Source of the DNA: Ovis canadensis
Taxonomy: Eukaryota; Chordata; Mammalia; Artiodactyla; Bovidae
NCBI RefSeq assembly: GCF_042477335.2
Contig: NC_091256.1
Span: forward strand, 40,441,001-40,505,000
Direction: 5' to 3'
DNA: 64,000 nt
Shown here piece by piece: positions 60,002-64,000 of this stretch; position 1 is the first letter of the stretch, and every line of letters begins with the position of its first letter. Made by a program: the position numbers and the translations under genes. The notes under the pieces are model-generated. The model was not told where the DNA came from. It made no database searches and was given only the letters and a program-made list of their open reading frames with translations.

Positions 60002-60102
60002 TGTCAGCGGGGGTCCCTGGGGAGCGAGGTCCACCATGTCAGCGAGGGTCCCTGGGGAGCGAGGTCCACAGTGTCAGCGGGGGTCCCTGGGGAGCGAGGT
60101 CC
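60002..60102. repeat. 35-bp tandem repeat, ~2.9 copies
   Basis: Three units start at 60002, 60037 and 60072 with tgtcagcg(g/a)gggtccctgg and end in gcgaggtcc. They differ at one to three bases. The array ends 88 bases before exon 5. Confidence 0.93.
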
Positions 60103-60190
60103 TTGTCTGCCTGGAGCTCCGGGGCTCATGGGGAAGGGCAATGAGCAGCTCCTGAGCGAATGCCCAGAGCCCTCAACCTCTTCTTTGCAG

Positions 60191-60265
60191 GTCTGGCCGT
60201 AGGTCTGGGCTTTGGAGCCTTGGCCGAGGTTGCCAAGAAGAGCCTCCGCCCTGAGGACCCCTCAG
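60191..60265 (+). CDS. COQ8A: COQ8A exon 5, transmembrane exon
   Basis: The exon is 75 bases, completing Gly219 and encoding residues 220-243 plus one base of Gly244: [20 protein letters not shown] then EDPS. The Gly/Ala/Leu-rich stretch, about residues 217-233, is the single predicted membrane segment that anchors the protein in the inner membrane with its core facing the matrix; the basic KKSLR follows. Borders are ttctttgcag|gtctgg and tcag|gtgagc. The frame is kept from exon 4 (phase 1 on both sides). Confidence 0.97.
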
Positions 60266-62723
60266 GTGAGCTGGGCCCTTGACCAGGAGGGTAGGGTGGG
60301 CCCTGGGAGGTGGGCGTGTCAGCTCCGAGCTCCTGTCTGTGTTCCCCGAGGGTTGGCCTCCATGGGCACCCTGCACCTTGTGTTTGCGTAAATGGCAGCC
60401 CTGGAGTTTGGAACCTGAAGGCCGCTGTGCACCCGTCCCTGCCCATGTTGACTCACCCACCCTCCTGGCTCCTCCAGAGGGTGAAGAGGAGTTCACTTGC
60501 TCTCTCCTGACAGGAGTGTCGGGTTCCGTTGGGGCCCCGGGTCTGCTAGGCCAGCTGCCCAGGGCTCCCCGTTTGGCTGTGGCTGAGGGATGTGGGAGCT
60601 GCTGGAGCTATGGGGCCTCCATCCCCCTGCTCGGTACCCTGGGGTGGCCATCTCCTCTCCAGCCTCAGACCCTTTTGTCTCTGAGGCGAAGGTCATGACT
60701 CTCCTGTGATCCCAGGGTCAGCCTGGGGTCGGGTCAGAATGCCCAATTCCCCCTGGTCTGGGTGGCCAGCTGTGGGCAGCACCCCATGGAGAAAGTTCTC
60801 CAGACTGGCTGCTAGAACCTGGGTGTTTATGGTGCTGTGTTAGTGGGTCAGGGGGCAGCTCCCCCCGCCTCCCACTTGTGGGGGTGCCCAGCCAGGGCCT
60901 GTCCCCCAAGCTTGTCCTGGCATGGGGGTGGGTTGGGTAGATGCAGAGAACTTTCCCTTTAATGGAATTCTGGTGGCCATTAAGGGCAGCCCTGCTAAAG
61001 CCGTCTGCTTGTGGATTTCTCAACGTGTACTTGATGTTCCGGGCTGAGTGCCCCCTGTCCCTATTCAGGGCTCATCAGCTCATTCCAGGGCCTGACACCT
61101 CCTCCTCCCATCACTGGGGACCCTGAGTGGTCCCCACGGTCCGGCTGCGCTGTGGTCCCTGAGCCCTGGCTACAGTCCCGGGGCCGGCTCCCCTGGTGGC
61201 CTGCCAGCCACCTGGATGGCCCTGCTGCACCTACAGGACCCTCTCAAGGGGACGAGAGTCCTCTCGGGGGAGACAGCACTAGCTCGTCCCACCGGCCCCT
61301 GAGCATGTATGTCCTTGGAAGGGGCCGGAGGACAGAGAGGATTAGGGAGGTATTTTTAGTGTTGGTGCTGAGGCTCCGGGAAGTGAAGCCTGACTCTGGA
61401 GTGAGAAGCCAGCCTTCCCCAGGCACAGATCCTCCCATCCTCCGCTCCAAAATTGGCAGCTCTCCATCCTGCCTTGTCCAAGCAGGGAAGAGGCAACCCT
61501 GGCTCCTAGGTTACAGCTGGTGTCGTTTGTCAGGGAAGCGGTGGCCTGGCTGGGGGTCAAGGCACCTGGGTGCCACCAGACTAGGAGCAGGACGTGGGGC
61601 TCAGGCCAGAGGGTGTGCTCCCCCTTCCTGAGCAGCGCCTGGAGTGCTGGGCCTGGAGGGCACCCACCAGCCCACCCCGCCCTCCCCAGGGAGCCTTATC
61701 TGGCTGGGGGCCAGCCCACCATGCCCTTGGGCTCCCTGACTTCCCCATATTGTTCTCAGACCACCCTTGCCCGGGCTATGGAGACTGGCCAGCTGTGAGG
61801 AGGGGCTGCCTAGAAATCTCAGGGGGCCAGGCCCTGTCTCTCAATGTCAGAGTCACTGTGTCACTCGGGGTGAAAGCGCCCTCCTCCTGCCTGGGGCGGG
61901 GTCTTCTTCCTCCCCTGCCTCCTCAGGGACACAACCCAGGTCCCCCGCCCACAGGGCCCAGGGGCTGAGCGGCTGGGAAGGGCAGAGGGGACTTAGAGGT
62001 CTGCCAGGAACTCCTCTTGGCCCAGCCACCTTGGAGTGGCCCCGCTCAGGGGCTGTGGCTTCCTTGACGTTCAACTGCTGGCCTCTTCCTGTGGGGCTTA
62101 ACTCTCTCCCTTTTCTGGGACCCTGTCCTGATATCTGGTTCCCTGAGAGTGAGCCTGACCCTGTGTAGGCCTAACAGCTACCCTCAGATGCTGGCCTTCA
62201 GACTCACACCCTGCTTTAGCCCCTTGGCCCTGCTATATCAGAGGCCAGGCTGATAGAGCCCTGGGCAGAGGGCAGTGGCATGATGTCACCTCCCCTGGTC
62301 CCCCCATGGGGATCAGGCTCAGACCTGCTCTGAGTGCTGGACCAGGCCAGCAGGGATGCAGGCTGAGGAAAGTGCCAGGCGCCGTGGGGGCAGCCTGGGG
62401 AGTTTCTGGTCTAACTGGGCTCACAGGACAGAGGGCAGGACCACGGGGTGACCCCCTCCTCGTCACCTTGAGTCACTACCCTGTACCCTCCCACCCCTGA
62501 GTATTCTGCTCCCCTGAGGTTCCTACACTTTCTCCCTGGGCCAGCTGGCTGCAGGGCCTCTGTGGGGAGAGGGGAGAGGTGGGCACCCACCTGGTGAGGC
62601 TGTCCTTGACCCTTCACTCCCCCTACTGGAGGACTGCACTCTCACCTTGGCCAGCAGGCCCTGGGTGACTGTGCAGGGACTCCGGGGGTGCTGGTGGCCT
62701 TTGTCCAGGACACTGAGGGGCAG

Positions 62724-62926
62724 TGACTTCCCTGGTGGCTCAGAAGGTAAAGCGTCTGTCTACAATGTGGGAGACCAGGGTTCAATCCCTGGGTTGGGAA
62801 GATCCCCTGGAGAAGGAAATGGCAACCCACTCCAGGACTATTTCCTGGAAAAGCCCATGGACGGAGGAGCCTGGTAGGCTATAGCCCATGGGGTCGCAAA
62901 GAGTCGGACGCGACTTTGCTTTCACT
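62724..62926 (+). mobile_element. BovA2 SINE
   Basis: 'gtgacttccctggtggctca', 'agggttcaatccctgggttg', 'ggcaacccactccaggacta' and 'gtcggacgcgactttgcttt'. Confidence 0.92.
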
Positions 62927-62974
62927 TTTTTCAGTTTCACTTTCTGAGGGGCAAGGGACTGTCACTTGGCCAGG

Positions 62975-63006
62975 GCTGACATGGAGGGAGAGGCCCCATG
63001 GGCCAG

Positions 63007-63041
<35 letters not shown>

Positions 63042-63072
63042 ACATGGAGGGAGAGGCCCCATAGGCCAGCCT
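62975..63072. repeat. short direct duplication around (TG)n
   Basis: A unit starting gctgacatggagggagaggc occurs at 62975 and again at 63038 (period 63 bases). Each copy runs into TG dinucleotides; the first TG run covers 63008-63037. Copies differ at three or so sites. Confidence 0.88.
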
Positions 63073-63414
63073 GTGTGTGTGTATGTTGGGAGGGTGCTGG
63101 GGGCTGGCCTGGGGAGACCTAGGGGGCCCTGGAGGGCCTTCCTTAGTGTCTGGGGGGCAAGTGTGAGATGTGGAGTTAAAACTGCACTGCCAGTTTTGTG
63201 GCGCCCCGGGAGGGAAGCCCTTTGTGTCAGGCTCTCTGCTGGGCTCTATTCCACCGCCCTTAAAACGTGTTAAACCCTGACATTTCGGTATTGTTCCTGT
63301 TTTTACTGGGAGAACCAGTGATTTGCCAAGACTCACAACCGGGGGCTGGTGGGCTGGGTTGTATTCAGTCTTGAGTGGGGGGGTGGGGGTCCCAGGTCTG
63401 GCAGCCCCGCCTGA

Positions 63415-64000
<586 letters not shown>

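Larger units (their letters stand above)
49458..60190 (+). other. COQ8A: COQ8A intron 4 (~10.7 kb)
   Basis: It begins gtaagg and ends ttctttgcag. It holds a (TC)n tract, a BovA2 SINE, an L1 3' end, a 5'-inverted BovB and a 35-bp tandem repeat close to exon 5, listed separately. I recognise nothing in 49458-51050, 51980-52620, 52840-53590, 54060-56770 or 58660-60000 apart from a weak LINE-like stretch at about 59000-59120. Confidence 0.9.

Noticed and set aside
60002..60102. Possible CRISPR-like array
   Set aside because: The repeats are directly adjacent without spacers and lie in a mammalian intron; it is a minisatellite.

Overview
The window is nuclear DNA of a ruminant, almost certainly a bovid (cattle or a close relative). 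The evidence is the repeat content: many copies of the BovB (RTE-type) LINE, many tRNA-Glu-derived Bov-tA/BovA SINEs (tail ending in a cacgactga-type motif), CHR-type artiodactyl SINEs and ruminant L1 3' ends. There are no bacterial-style operons. Almost every long open frame is either a LINE remnant or chance.

The one protein-coding gene I can support is the 5' part of COQ8A (ADCK3/CABC1), on the + strand. It encodes the mitochondrial atypical (UbiB-family) kinase/ATPase needed for coenzyme Q synthesis. A CpG-island promoter with several CCAAT boxes lies at about 21.2-22.3 kb and a probable non-coding exon 1 ends at 22017. After a ~22 kb intron come five coding exons: exon 2 (to 44237), exon 3 (48737-49147), exon 4 (49391-49457), exon 5 (60191-60265) and exon 6 (63446-63568). 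They splice in phase and match the human protein codon for codon to residue 284, plus the first base of codon 285, with no length change. They encode the targeting region, the transmembrane segment and the KxGQ motif. The kinase-like core lies beyond the window.

Layout: 1-21 kb is intergenic DNA built of nested transposons. It holds a nearly full-length but dead BovB (about 15.98-19.46 kb), three truncated BovB copies, a degenerate LTR, old L1/L2-type sequence and SINEs. From 22 to 44 kb is intron 1, with scattered SINEs, MIR, hAT-type fossils and microsatellites. Intron 2 carries a BovB split by a younger L1. Intron 4 carries a long (TC)n tract, an L1 3' end and a BovB with a 5' inversion. 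Intron 5 carries a TG repeat inside a short duplication.

The points most worth a second look are: the position of the human initiator Met reads GTG, with the first ATG three codons later; a tiny poly(A)-tailed retrocopy that looks like the 3' end of an endogenous-retrovirus transcript; the (TC)n tract that ends in a near-perfect cryptic splice acceptor; and several transposon insertions whose target-site duplications can be read directly. I found no CRISPR array, functional RNA gene or undescribed gene system.
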